A stretch of 13,796 nucleotides of DNA from Clostridia bacterium (GTDB lineage Bacteria > Bacillota > Clostridia > Oscillospirales > Acutalibacteraceae), in contig JAFRZS010000266.1 in NCBI GenBank assembly GCA_017442445.1, positions 1 through 13,796 on the forward strand, written 5' to 3'. Under the pieces are notes generated by a model. That model was not told where the DNA came from and made no database searches. It worked only from the letters and a program-made list of their open reading frames with translations. Each line of letters starts with the position of its first letter. Position 1 is the stretch's first letter. Made by a program: the position numbers and the translations under genes. Below, one piece after another: positions 1 to 7,168 of this stretch.

Positions 1-190
1 AGAAAAAGCAGCTCCTGCACCGGTAGCAGAAGAAGCTCCTGCTGAAGAAGTAAAAGAAGAACCCAAGGAAGAAGCTCCTGTAGCAGAAGAAAAAACAGAA
101 GTTTCTCCCTCAAAGAAAAAGTACGGTGTTGACGACGACCGCTTCTATGATGTACTTGACGAAATCATCAGAAACAAAGGCAAGAGATAA
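1..190 (+). CDS. 3' end of an unrecognised protein with an Ala/Pro/Glu-rich tail (partial)
   Basis: Only the last 62 codons are visible (frame beginning at base 2, stop TAA at 188-190); the gene starts outside the window. The visible protein is a low-complexity stretch rich in Glu, Ala, Pro and Lys, with repeated EEAP-type blocks. It is followed by a more ordinary-looking C-terminus of about 22 residues, YGVDDDRFYDVLDEIIRNKG then KR. The layout suggests a flexible acidic linker ending in a short conserved helix, which could be a docking peptide; that is inference. I do not recognise the family. Such tails occur in cytoplasmic scaffold or division proteins of Clostridia, but nothing here decides it. 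An intrinsic terminator follows 8 bases after the stop, so this is the last gene of its transcript. Confidence is high that it is coding and low on function. Confidence 0.7.
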   Translation, partial: EKAAPAPVAEEAPAEEVKEEPKEEAPVAEEKTEVSPSKKKYGVDDDRFYDVLDEIIRNKGKR

Positions 191-198
191 TTGACTAT

Positions 199-225
199 AA
201 AAACACACCTTCGGGTGTGTTTTTT
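199..225 (+). terminator. Intrinsic terminator after the first partial gene
   Basis: The arms AAAAACACACC (199-209) and GGTGTGTTTTT (214-224) pair perfectly around a UUCG tetraloop closed by C-G, and the right arm runs into a T tract. It lies just after the TAA at 188-190 and separates the upstream gene from the leucine-rich-repeat gene. The flanking A run also gives a T run on the other strand, so it could act in both directions. Confidence 0.92.
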
Positions 226-340
226 GCTATTTTTCTGACTAAATTGCAAATTTTTTCTCGTTTGTTAAAAAAATTAAATTTATGTGTGAGTTTTTTGCGT
301 TTTTTTCGTGTAATAAGTAAAGAAGTAAAAAATGACAGTT

Positions 341-346
341 GAAAGG
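341..346 (+). promoter_or_regulatory. Ribosome binding site that sets the start of the repeat-protein gene
   Basis: GAAAGG lies 6 bases before the ATG at 353. An earlier in-frame ATG at 332 has only a poor A-rich upstream sequence and would add seven residues before the signal peptide. The ATG at 353 gives a normal Lys/Arg-rich signal-peptide start, so it is preferred. Another ATG at 359 is possible, but its spacing would be 12 bases. Confidence 0.65.
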
Positions 347-664
347 CGATGTATGATTATGAAAAGAAAACTTACAAAAATCTTAGCATCTTTATTGTGC
401 GTGGTTATGATAATAACCGTTGCACCAGTAAGCGGTTTTGTTGGTATTGAAATCCCGTGGCTTTCTGATTTATTCAAAATTGAAGCCTCTGCAGCATCAT
501 ACTACTCCGGTACCTGTGGTGAAAATCTTTCCTGGTCATTTAATCCGATTACAGGTGCATTGAAAATTACAGGTACAGGTGAGATGACGAATTGGTCATC
601 TTATACATCTGTGCCATGGAGTCTGCGTGTTTTTTCCATTAAATCGATTAATATCGGAGATTCC

Positions 665-1378
665 GTCACAAGCATAGGAGATTTGGCGTTTTATTATTGC
701 ATCAGAGTTAAAAACATAACAATCCCTGATTCTGTCACAAGCATAGGCGATTATGCGTTTGATGGGTGCGAGAGTCTTAAAAGTGTAACAATCCCTGATT
801 CCGTCACAAGCATAGGAAACTCTGCGTTTAAATATTGCAAAAGCCTTACAAGCGTAACAATTCCTGATTCAGTCACAAGCATAGGAGATGATGCGTTTAG
901 ATATTGTACCAACCTTACAAGCGTAACAATTCCTGATTCAGTCACAAGCATAGGGAATCGTGTGTTTTCTTATTGCGGTAGCCTTACAAAAATTACTGTA
1001 GATACAAATAATAAATATTATTTGAATGATGAATATGGAGTATTGTTCAATAAAGATAAAACAACTTTAATTCAATATCCCGGCGGTAACACAAGAACAA
1101 CGTATGTAATCCCTGATTCTGTCACAAGCATAGGAAATTATGCGTTTGCCTGGTGCGACCTCCTTACAAGCGTGACAATCGGCAATTCTGTTACAAGCAT
1201 AGGTAAGTATGCGTTTGGAGATTGAGACAGTCTTACAAGCGTAACAATCCCTGATTCCGTCACAAGCATAGGCGATAAAGCGTTTGGTTGGTGCAACAAC
1301 CTTACAAGTGTAACGATCCCTGTTTCCGTCACAAGCATAGGTGAGTTTGCGTTTAGTGATTGCGACAGCCTTACAGAT
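665..1378 (+). repeat. 69-bp tandem repeats encoding 23-residue LRR units
   Basis: The core G(T)CACAAGCATAGG recurs at 665, 734, 803, 872 and 941, then at 1121, 1190 (as GTTACAAG), 1259 and 1328. Spacing is exactly 69 bases except between 941 and 1121, where a 180-base unit carries a longer, diverged insert (residues TNNKYYLNDEYGVLFNKDKT). The repeats are close at the nucleotide level, not only in protein, which suggests recent duplication or gene conversion. This similarity also creates false antisense open frames across the region. Confidence 0.93.
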
Positions 1379-1734
1379 GTGTATTATTTCGGTACTGAAG
1401 ATCAATGGGAAGCCATTAAAATTGAGGGCGGAAACGAATATTTATTAAATGCAACCATACATTTCAATAGTACCGGTGAAAATGTAATTAATGTAACCAT
1501 AGATGATTTTGTTGTAAAATATAAAGAACCCTATAAGCTGATACCCAAAGTAGAGATGAAGGGTGATGTAGATTATACAGTAACATACACATCGTCAGAT
1601 AATGATGTTGTGACGATCGACCAAAACGGAAATATCACAACAAAGGACAAAGGTACGGCGACAATTACCGTAACTGTTACAGATGAATTCGGAAACGAAG
1701 TCAAGGACACCTGCCAGGTTGAAGTAAAGCTTAA

Positions 1735-1783
1735 TTGGTGGCAGTGGATAATCTGGATTCTCCTTTGGGGCTGGCTGTGGTAT
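1735..1783 (+). other. Trp-rich hydrophobic C-terminal tail of the repeat protein
   Basis: The last codons before TAA read [16 protein letters not shown], directly after the Big_2 strand VEVKLN. Seven of 16 residues are Trp and the rest are mostly Ile or Leu, with no charged residue and no LPxTG motif. It could be a membrane-seated anchor or an export/sorting tail; this is inference. It lies downstream of the TGA, so a protein that stops at codon 291 would lack it. Confidence 0.7.
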
Positions 1784-1794
1784 TAAATGAATAA

Positions 1795-1819
1795 TTAAGA
1801 CAAGTCGCTCCTGTCTTAA
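1795..1819. other. Short hairpin between convergent genes
   Basis: TTAAGACA (1795-1802) pairs with TGTCTTAA (1812-1819) around a 9-base loop, starting 8 bases after the repeat gene's stop. No T tract follows on either strand, so it is not a classical intrinsic terminator by itself. It may add to the stronger hairpin next to it or protect the 3' end of the message. Confidence 0.4.
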
Positions 1820-1827
1820 CTAAAAAG

Positions 1828-1865
1828 AAGGTGGATATATCAGAGTTTTCTGATATATCCACCTT
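1828..1865 (-). terminator. Strong hairpin terminator after the kinase gene
   Basis: Two perfect 17-base arms (1828-1844 and 1849-1865, core GGTGGATATATCA) enclose the loop GTTT. On the minus strand the hairpin is followed by CTTTTTAG, so it fits a terminator for the kinase gene ending at 1892. On the plus strand no T run follows, but so strong a hairpin may still end or stabilise the repeat-gene transcript. Confidence 0.8.
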
Positions 1866-1891
1866 GATATCTGTTGATGAAATAGAGAGGT

Positions 1892-2398
1892 TTATAGTTC
1901 AATTTCATATTTACCGTCAATCAGAATATAATCAAGTTTATGCTTTTTTGCAAGTTGTAAATTGTTATGATTGTCTGATATAATTTCTTCAATATCGCAG
2001 TCATCATGAAGTCTTTTTTCAATGATGTCTGCGTATTTTTTTATGTCCTCAAAGTGTGTTCTTATATAATCCTCGCTCATAATCAGGCAGTAGTATTTTA
2101 TCTTGTCAAGATATTCTTTTTCAAAATCCTTTTTCCAATCAAACGGTATATAACAGCCTTCAACAATTAAGTTCTGTTCGTTTTCAATGGCTGTTTTTAT
2201 CATTTCGCACACAATCGGCCAAAGGTATGATGTCAGTTCGCCGTCATCACTCAAAGGAGTAAGGTTTGTATTACGGCTCCGAATCAAACCCATTTTCAAG
2301 TGGTCAATTGAAAGATAAGGATATTTATATTTTTCAAGCAATTTTTGTGCAAGTGCGGTTTTTCCCGTATGCGATGCACCTGTAATTAAAATAATCAT
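1892..2398 (-). CDS. Small P-loop kinase-like protein (AAA_33 / 2-phosphoglycerate-kinase-like type)
   Basis: The protein has 168 residues and starts directly with a P-loop strand: MIILIT then Walker A GASHTGKT (7-14). IDHLKMG (31-37) follows, where P-loop nucleotide and small-molecule kinases place a substrate-site Asp, and then a hydrophobic strand ending in Glu (NLIVEG, 77-81) that resembles Walker B. The size and layout match the small ATP-binding kinases often annotated as adenylate kinase, 2-phosphoglycerate kinase-like or zeta-toxin/CPT-like. The substrate cannot be named from sequence. The start is supported by AGAGG (minus strand) six bases before the ATG. It lies 44 bases after the C_GCAxxG_C_C gene, but an intrinsic terminator fills that gap, so it probably has its own promoter or depends on read-through. 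No toxin-antitoxin partner is visible beside it. Confidence 0.8.
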   Translation of the reverse strand: MIILITGASHTGKTALAQKLLEKYKYPYLSIDHLKMGLIRSRNTNLTPLSDDGELTSYLWPIVCEMIKTAIENEQNLIVEGCYIPFDWKKDFEKEYLDKIKYYCLIMSEDYIRTHFEDIKKYADIIEKRLHDDCDIEEIISDNHNNLQLAKKHKLDYILIDGKYEIEL

Positions 2399-2409
2399 AC
2401 AATACCTCT

Positions 2410-2439
2410 AAAAAATCAGGCACCAATTCTGGCGCCTGA
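2410..2439 (-). terminator. Intrinsic terminator ending the long minus-strand operon
   Basis: On the minus strand TCAGGCGCCA pairs with TGGTGCCTGA (one G-T pair) around loop GAAT (2416-2439), followed at once by six T (2410-2415). It begins 3 bases after the stop of the C_GCAxxG_C_C gene. The T tract runs straight into the AGAGG ribosome binding site of the kinase gene, so the terminator sits within the kinase leader. Confidence 0.88.
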
Positions 2440-2442
2440 GAA

Positions 2443-2889
2443 TCATTTTGTAAAAAGCATGTTTTCAACTATTTCCGTGACATCTTCAACTAATTTAAGG
2501 CAAGGGCGGGATTTATAATATTCCGCAGTTCTTTCGTCGGGAGTGTGGGGTGTAGGTGCGCCTTTTTTGAGTTCAAGAAGCTCACGGCAGATATATGTGT
2601 CACTCTGCTTTTTAAATTCTTCCGCGATATCCTGAACCTTTTTATATACATCGGTTTTATTGGTTGCATCTTCCGTAAATCCGCAAAGCATAGCCGCACC
2701 GCAGACAGCACCGCAGACCTCACGAAGTCTTCCGATACCGCCACCGAGTCCGCAAGAAGCTTTAAGTGCTGTTTCTTCGTCCATGCCGATATCTTCGTGA
2801 AACGCCGCAAAAACTGATTGCGCACAGTTATAGCCTTCTAAAAAATATTCACGTGCTTTTAAAACCTTAGCTGATTTATTTTCCATCAT
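2443..2889 (-). CDS. C_GCAxxG_C_C family protein (Cys-rich, putative redox or metal protein)
   Basis: The protein has 148 residues, normal for the C_GCAxxG_C_C family (TIGR01909/PF09719). It shows YNCAQSVF (20-27), ASCGLGGGIGR (44-54), VCGAVCGAAMLCG (58-70), CRELL (101-105) and a late Cys in RPCLKLV (129-135). Cys at 22, 46, 59, 63, 69, 101 and 130 form the family pattern and suggest metal or cluster binding or thiol chemistry. The biochemical role of the family is not established, as far as I know. Its ATG overlaps the TGA of the PHP gene (ATGA, 2886-2889), so translation is likely coupled. There are two adjacent ATG codons (2889 and 2886). AGGAGG lies 5 bases before the first and 8 before the second, so the true start may be the second. 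A terminator follows the stop, making it the last gene of the operon. Confidence 0.9.
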   Translation of the reverse strand: MMENKSAKVLKAREYFLEGYNCAQSVFAAFHEDIGMDEETALKASCGLGGGIGRLREVCGAVCGAAMLCGFTEDATNKTDVYKKVQDIAEEFKKQSDTYICRELLELKKGAPTPHTPDERTAEYYKSRPCLKLVEDVTEIVENMLFTK

Positions 2890-3602
2890 ATTTTCCTCCT
2901 GAAATATTCTATCAATGCCTGAGCGGAGTTTTCAGTCAAGTCAATCTGAAACTGAGCATCCCTCATGTTTTCAAGATAATGAGCATCTGAGCTTGTAATT
3001 ATTTCTTTTTCCTTTAATGCAGGATAGCGCTCTTTATATAATTCCAACTGAGTCAGGTCACTGAATTCTGCGGCAGGATATTCGTTATCATTTGTAAATT
3101 CACCGAGAACTGAAATGATGCTGTATGACTCTCTGTTAAGGTGAGCGGGGTAGCAAACACCTCCGAAGCTTGTAACAACTTCATAAACGTCATCAATGCT
3201 GATAAACGAAGCAAGAGTCAGCAAGTTATCAACCTGACCGATAACATTATCCTCACTGTCCATAATAAACTGATTGCCGAAAATTTCAGGTCGGTTTTGA
3301 ATCGGAGGTGAGTTTTTTTCTACATAGTCGGAGAATTTCATAGCTTCGTCAACAGTAGGGAAAAGACAAACAACGTGTATTTCTTCCGATGTACACAATT
3401 CCATTCCGGGCACTACGGTCAGACCGTTATTTTTGCCGACCTCAACTATAGCAGGGCAGTTTTTACAGGTATTGTGGTCAGTAAGTGCGATGATGTCATA
3501 CCCGCAAAGCTTTGCCATGCCGACAATATTATTCGGAGTCATATCATCATCACCGCACGGTGAAAGACAGGAATGAATATGTAAGTCGTAATATAACCTC
3601 AT
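2886..3602 (-). CDS. PHP-domain metal-dependent phosphoesterase
   Basis: The protein has 238 residues. PHP motifs appear in order: HxH in DLHIHSCLSPCG (6-17), LTDHN (40-44), a Glu in PGMEL (65-69), His in EIHVV (74-78), His154 in YPAHLNR, and SSDAH (204-208). Together these supply the expected metal ligands of a tri-nuclear phosphoesterase site, so it is probably catalytically competent. Known PHP enzymes include histidinol phosphatases, nucleases and nucleotide phosphatases; the substrate here is unknown. Besides the metal ligands it has Cys pairs CLSPC (12-16) and CKNC (46-49) near the active site. Its ATG overlaps the smc stop (ATGA, 3599-3602) and its own stop overlaps the next start, so it is translationally coupled on both sides. 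Its own ribosome binding site is weak (GGGATTG), consistent with coupling to smc. Confidence 0.9.
   Translation of the reverse strand: MRLYYDLHIHSCLSPCGDDDMTPNNIVGMAKLCGYDIIALTDHNTCKNCPAIVEVGKNNGLTVVPGMELCTSEEIHVVCLFPTVDEAMKFSDYVEKNSPPIQNRPEIFGNQFIMDSEDNVIGQVDNLLTLASFISIDDVYEVVTSFGGVCYPAHLNRESYSIISVLGEFTNDNEYPAAEFSDLTQLELYKERYPALKEKEIITSSDAHYLENMRDAQFQIDLTENSAQALIEYFRRKI
2895..2900 (-). promoter_or_regulatory. Perfect AGGAGG ribosome binding site inside the end of the PHP gene
   Basis: On the minus strand AGGAGG is read in frame as the Arg-Arg of the PHP protein's last residues (RRKI) and serves the following gene, whose ATG overlaps the PHP stop. It is the strongest Shine-Dalgarno sequence I checked in the window, suggesting high translation of the small Cys-rich protein. 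Confidence 0.8.
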
Positions 3603-6600
3603 GACAATCCCAGCTTTCGTGCCATTTCTGCAGTTTTGAGTTCAAGCAATTTTGAAACACCCTTTTCCTGCATTGTAACACCGTAGAGTACGTCTGCTTC
3701 TTCCATAGTACCGCGGCGGTGGCTGATGAGAATGAACTGTGTATCCTTTGTCATGTTACGGACATACTGAGCGTATCTTGTAACGTTAACATCGTCAAGT
3801 GCAGCCTCAACCTCGTCAAAGATACAGAAGGGAGCAGGAGTAACCTTGAGCACCGCAAAAAGTAAAGCGATAGCTGCAAGACCCTTTTCACCACCTGAAA
3901 GAAGGTCAATATTCTGAACATTCTTTCCGGGGGGCTGAACCTTGATTTCAATGGGAGATTCAAGAACATCAAGGGGATTTTCAAGTCTTAATTCAGCCTT
4001 ACCGCCGTTAAAGAGTTCAACGAAGGTTTCACCGAAATACTTGCTGATTTTTGCAAACTGTTCTCTGAACTGTTCAACCATCTTATGAGTAAGCTCAGCG
4101 ATAATCTTATCAAGCTCAGCTCTTGATTTTTCAATGTCAGCAAGTTGTCCTGAAAGGAATTCATATCTCTCACTGACTTCCTTGTATTCTTCAATAGCGC
4201 CGACATTAACACTTCCAAGAGCGCGGATTTTTGCTTTAAGCTCATTAAGACGGGCTCTTGCTGCAGCATAGTCCTCAATAACAATACCAAGCTCGTCTGC
4301 TTCTCTGCGGGTAAGCTGATATTCGTCAAAGAGTTTATTGATTGTAGTATCAAGCTCTTTTTCCATTGTTTCCTTGCGTTCTTCAAGTCTTGCAAGTTCA
4401 CCGCTTAATTTTTCACGGTCAAGAGCCTTTGATCTTTCCTCTGCACGAAGTCCCGATGCTTTTGCATCAATATCGTTTCTCTTTGAAATAAGCTCGTTTA
4501 CTTTGTTTGCGGCTTCCTCATTTTTAAGACGGAGCGCATGAGCTTTGTTCTGTATTTCAAGGATTGTTGCTTCAATCTGTCTGTTCTTTTCAAGAATTGC
4601 TTCAATTTCAGAATTGAGAATATCAAGTCTGCTGCCTTGAGTTTCAAGGCGATTTTTAAGAGAAGCGATAATTTCCTGTTTAGCCTCAATATCCTTCTGA
4701 ATTGAAGTAATTTCAATATTGAGCTTAGACTCACTTTCTAAAATAGCTTCTTTTTTCTGACTCATTTCTTCGCGTCCTGCGGTCAGATCGTCAATCTTTT
4801 TCTGAAGCTCGTTTTTCTCATTTGTAAGTCTGTTGACTTTTTCCTGAGCGTTTTTGCAGGTCTCTTCAAGTGCCTGAATACGCTCTGAAGCAAGTCGTTT
4901 TTCTTCGTTGAGTTCATTGACAGCTTCGTTTGCAGTATCAAGCTGACCTGAAACTAACTGTAAATCACCTTCACGGCGGATAATCTGCTCCTGTAACTGA
5001 GTAAGCTCTGCAGTTGCACCGTCAAGCTCAGCCTGTGCAGCGGACAATTCCTGAGATAATTCAGTATGTCTTTCGCTGTTTTCGTTGTATCTTTTCTGGA
5101 GCTTCTTGGATTTAGCAAGAAGGTTTTCAATTTCAATTGAACGGGTAAGAATACCTGAGTTCTGAGATTTTGAACCACCTGTCATTGAACCGCCGGCATG
5201 AATAACCTGACCGTCAAGAGTAACAATCTTGAAACGGTAGGAATATCTTTTTGCCATGGCGATAGCTGTATCCATATCCTCACAGACAACGATTTTGCCA
5301 AGCTGTGACAAGATGATTTCAGAATATTTTTCATCACAATTGATAAGGTCTGATGCTATACTTACAAAACCGAAGCAATCATCAAGATTATCTTCTTTAA
5401 GATATTTACCTTTGATTGCGGCGATAGGTAAGAAGGTTGCTCGTCCGCCCTTGTTTTCTTTAAGGAAATTGATAGCTCGTTTTGCATCGTTTTCAGTGTC
5501 GGTAATGATAAACTGTAACGCAGAACCTAAAGCTGTTTCTATAGCCAATGCGTATTTATCATCAACATTGATAATCTGAGAAAGGGGAGCATGGATACCT
5601 CTTAATGTACCTCTCTTTTTCTCGCGCATAACTGCCTTAACACTTCCTGAATAACCTTCCATGTTTTTCTCAAGGTCATCAAGGATTTTGATTCTTGAAT
5701 TGACTCTGTGTATTTCAAGCTCGTCTGCATCTATTTCATTTTTTAATGCTTCAACTTTGTCATAACGAGATTTTACACGCAAAGCATAACCTGAAATAGC
5801 ATTTTCGAGTTCTTTTTTCTGTTCGTATTTATGTTCAAGGTCTTTTTTGCAGTTAGCGACATTCTCGCTGAGTTTTGAAATAATATCATCACGAGAAGCA
5901 ATAATTTCATCAATCGCCGAAATTCTGTTTACGATTTCTTCTATTGATGATGTAGCAGTTGAAACCTCAACTCTGCTGTCAGCAAGAGCCATTGTGAGCT
6001 TTGTAAGCTCCTCGGAAAGTCTTGAGGATTCTTCTATCAACATAGCAGATTCCTCTTTGAAATCCTCCATAGCTTTAGCGGTAGAGGAGAGGAGAGCGTA
6101 TTTTTCTGCAGATTTCTGCCTGAGTGCTTCAATTTCGGCTTCTGTATCTTCAATCTGCTTGTTGATGTGTTGTTCATCGTCAGTTGCAGATTGCATATCA
6201 GATTTGAAGCGCTCTATAGTTTCAAGGTTGTGCTGAATTGTATTTTTATGAACGGAAATCTCAGCATCAAGACGAATAGCTTCTTCTTCAACAGCAGAAG
6301 AGTTGCGTCTGATGTTATCAATTTCAACGGTAATTTCCTGACTTTCTGTAATGTAACGCTCAATATCGGCGGCAATTCTGTCAAGTGCTTCCTGAGTTTC
6401 CTGATACTGAAGCGTTGCAAGTTTTATCTTTTCTTCCTGACGGACAAGATTTTCCTTGGCTTTGTCAATATTATTTATCCAGATACCGATTTCAAGTTCT
6501 TTCTTTTCCTCGGCGTAAACCAGGAATTTCTGAGCTTTTTCGCTCTGTGTTTTAAGCGGTCCGACACGGCCTTCAAGCTCTGCAAGAATGTCACGGAGTC

Positions 6601-7168
6601 TGACCATGTTTTCTTCAGCCTGATTAAGTTTTTTTGTTGCATCTGAACGTCTGTATCTGTAATGCGAGATACGGGCTGCCTCTTCAAGCATATCACGTCT
6701 GTTTGAAGATTTCTGTGAAACGAGATCGGCAATTTTACCCTGACTGACCATTGAATAGCCGTCACGGCCGAGACCTGTATCCATAAATAACTCATTGACG
6801 TCGCGAAGACGTACGTTTTCATCATTTATAAGATATTCACTTTCGCCTGAACGGTAGTAGCGTCGGGTGATTTTAACCGTGTCGCTGTCACAATTCAAGG
6901 TTCTGTCAGAGTTGTCAAGCTTTAAAGATACCTCAGCAAAGCCGAGAGCACGGCGGATATTTGTACCGCCGAAGATGACATCTTCCATTTTTGAACCTCT
7001 GAGGTTCTTGGTAGATTGCTCACCGAGAACCCAACGGACAGCATCGGAAATATTACTTTTTCCGCTTCCGTTAGGGCCGACTACGCAGGTTATACCCTTG
7101 TTAAATTCCAGGACTGTCTTATCGGGGAACGACTTGAAGCCCTGCATTTCAAGTGATTTAAGAATCAT
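3599..7168 (-). CDS. smc: Chromosome segregation/condensation ATPase SMC
   Basis: The protein has 1189 residues, the usual length of bacterial SMC. The N-terminal head has Walker A GPNGSGKS (31-38) and a Q-loop region around SMVSQGKIADL (Gln143). A long coiled coil follows, with the hinge at about 505-665 (GYSGSVKAV at the start, HAGGSMTGGS at the end). The returning coil leads to a C-terminal head with the signature LSGGEKG (1090-1096), Walker B FCIFDE (1114-1119), DEVEAALDD and the late SHRRGTMEEADVLYG. SMC dimers with ScpA/ScpB load near the origin and extrude loops to organise the chromosome; scpA and scpB are not in this window. The start is supported by AAGGTG 8 bases upstream. It overlaps the radical SAM gene by 11 bases and the PHP gene by 4. 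No ftsY follows, unlike B. subtilis. Confidence 0.98.
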   Translation of the reverse strand: MILKSLEMQGFKSFPDKTVLEFNKGITCVVGPNGSGKSNISDAVRWVLGEQSTKNLRGSKMEDVIFGGTNIRRALGFAEVSLKLDNSDRTLNCDSDTVKITRRYYRSGESEYLINDENVRLRDVNELFMDTGLGRDGYSMVSQGKIADLVSQKSSNRRDMLEEAARISHYRYRRSDATKKLNQAEENMVRLRDILAELEGRVGPLKTQSEKAQKFLVYAEEKKELEIGIWINNIDKAKENLVRQEEKIKLATLQYQETQEALDRIAADIERYITESQEITVEIDNIRRNSSAVEEEAIRLDAEISVHKNTIQHNLETIERFKSDMQSATDDEQHINKQIEDTEAEIEALRQKSAEKYALLSSTAKAMEDFKEESAMLIEESSRLSEELTKLTMALADSRVEVSTATSSIEEIVNRISAIDEIIASRDDIISKLSENVANCKKDLEHKYEQKKELENAISGYALRVKSRYDKVEALKNEIDADELEIHRVNSRIKILDDLEKNMEGYSGSVKAVMREKKRGTLRGIHAPLSQIINVDDKYALAIETALGSALQFIITDTENDAKRAINFLKENKGGRATFLPIAAIKGKYLKEDNLDDCFGFVSIASDLINCDEKYSEIILSQLGKIVVCEDMDTAIAMAKRYSYRFKIVTLDGQVIHAGGSMTGGSKSQNSGILTRSIEIENLLAKSKKLQKRYNENSERHTELSQELSAAQAELDGATAELTQLQEQIIRREGDLQLVSGQLDTANEAVNELNEEKRLASERIQALEETCKNAQEKVNRLTNEKNELQKKIDDLTAGREEMSQKKEAILESESKLNIEITSIQKDIEAKQEIIASLKNRLETQGSRLDILNSEIEAILEKNRQIEATILEIQNKAHALRLKNEEAANKVNELISKRNDIDAKASGLRAEERSKALDREKLSGELARLEERKETMEKELDTTINKLFDEYQLTRREADELGIVIEDYAAARARLNELKAKIRALGSVNVGAIEEYKEVSERYEFLSGQLADIEKSRAELDKIIAELTHKMVEQFREQFAKISKYFGETFVELFNGGKAELRLENPLDVLESPIEIKVQPPGKNVQNIDLLSGGEKGLAAIALLFAVLKVTPAPFCIFDEVEAALDDVNVTRYAQYVRNMTKDTQFILISHRRGTMEEADVLYGVTMQEKGVSKLLELKTAEMARKLGLS

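Larger units (their letters stand above)
353..1786 (+). pseudogene. Secreted BspA-like leucine-rich-repeat protein with Big_2 domain, interrupted by one in-frame TGA
   Basis: One frame runs from ATG 353 to TAA 1784-1786 (477 codons) except for TGA at 1223-1225 (codon 291). Residues 4-30 look like a Sec signal peptide (KRK, then a hydrophobic stretch), with a possible cleavage near ASA at 45-47. A BspA-type N-terminal cap follows (SYYSGTCGENLSW), then LRR_5 units of 23 residues with the core [23 protein letters not shown]. After these come an EDQW-containing cap, a Big_2 Ig-like domain (about 380-460) and a Trp-rich tail. Such proteins are usually surface or secreted and implicated in adhesion; the ligand here is unknown. 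The TGA falls where every other repeat has a Cys codon (TGC or TGT), consistent with a single C-to-A or T-to-A change. If TGA stops translation, the product is 290 residues and loses the last two repeats, Big_2 and tail. Read-through or a sequencing error remain possible. Confidence 0.85.

Noticed and set aside
226..331. Promoter for the LRR gene
   Set aside because: The region is AT-rich with TTGCAA at 244 and TAATAA at 311, but no pair has good -35/-10 spacing, so I do not call one.
751..951. Open frame on the minus strand opposite the LRR repeats
   Set aside because: It is itself a 23-residue repeat created by the 69-bp array read backwards and has no separate start signals.
1223..1225. 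TGA read as an amino acid through an alternative genetic code
   Set aside because: PHP, C_GCAxxG_C_C, SMC, RNase III and TrmFO all end at TGA at the expected protein ends, mostly in ATGA overlaps.
1223..1262. Selenocysteine insertion at the TGA (Cys position)
   Set aside because: I see no convincing SECIS-like hairpin just downstream, and a structural Cys in a secreted LRR protein is not a likely Sec site.
1067..1405. 112-residue minus-strand open frame with CDG/CK repeats
   Set aside because: It mirrors the plus-strand repeats. The plus frame carries the signal peptide, LRR and Big_2 matches, so the minus frame is a shadow.
5256..6646. Several plus-strand open frames opposite smc
   Set aside because: The smc frame is continuous with full motifs. 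The opposite frames are Ser/Leu-rich, lack recognisable domains and are typical shadows of coiled-coil codons.
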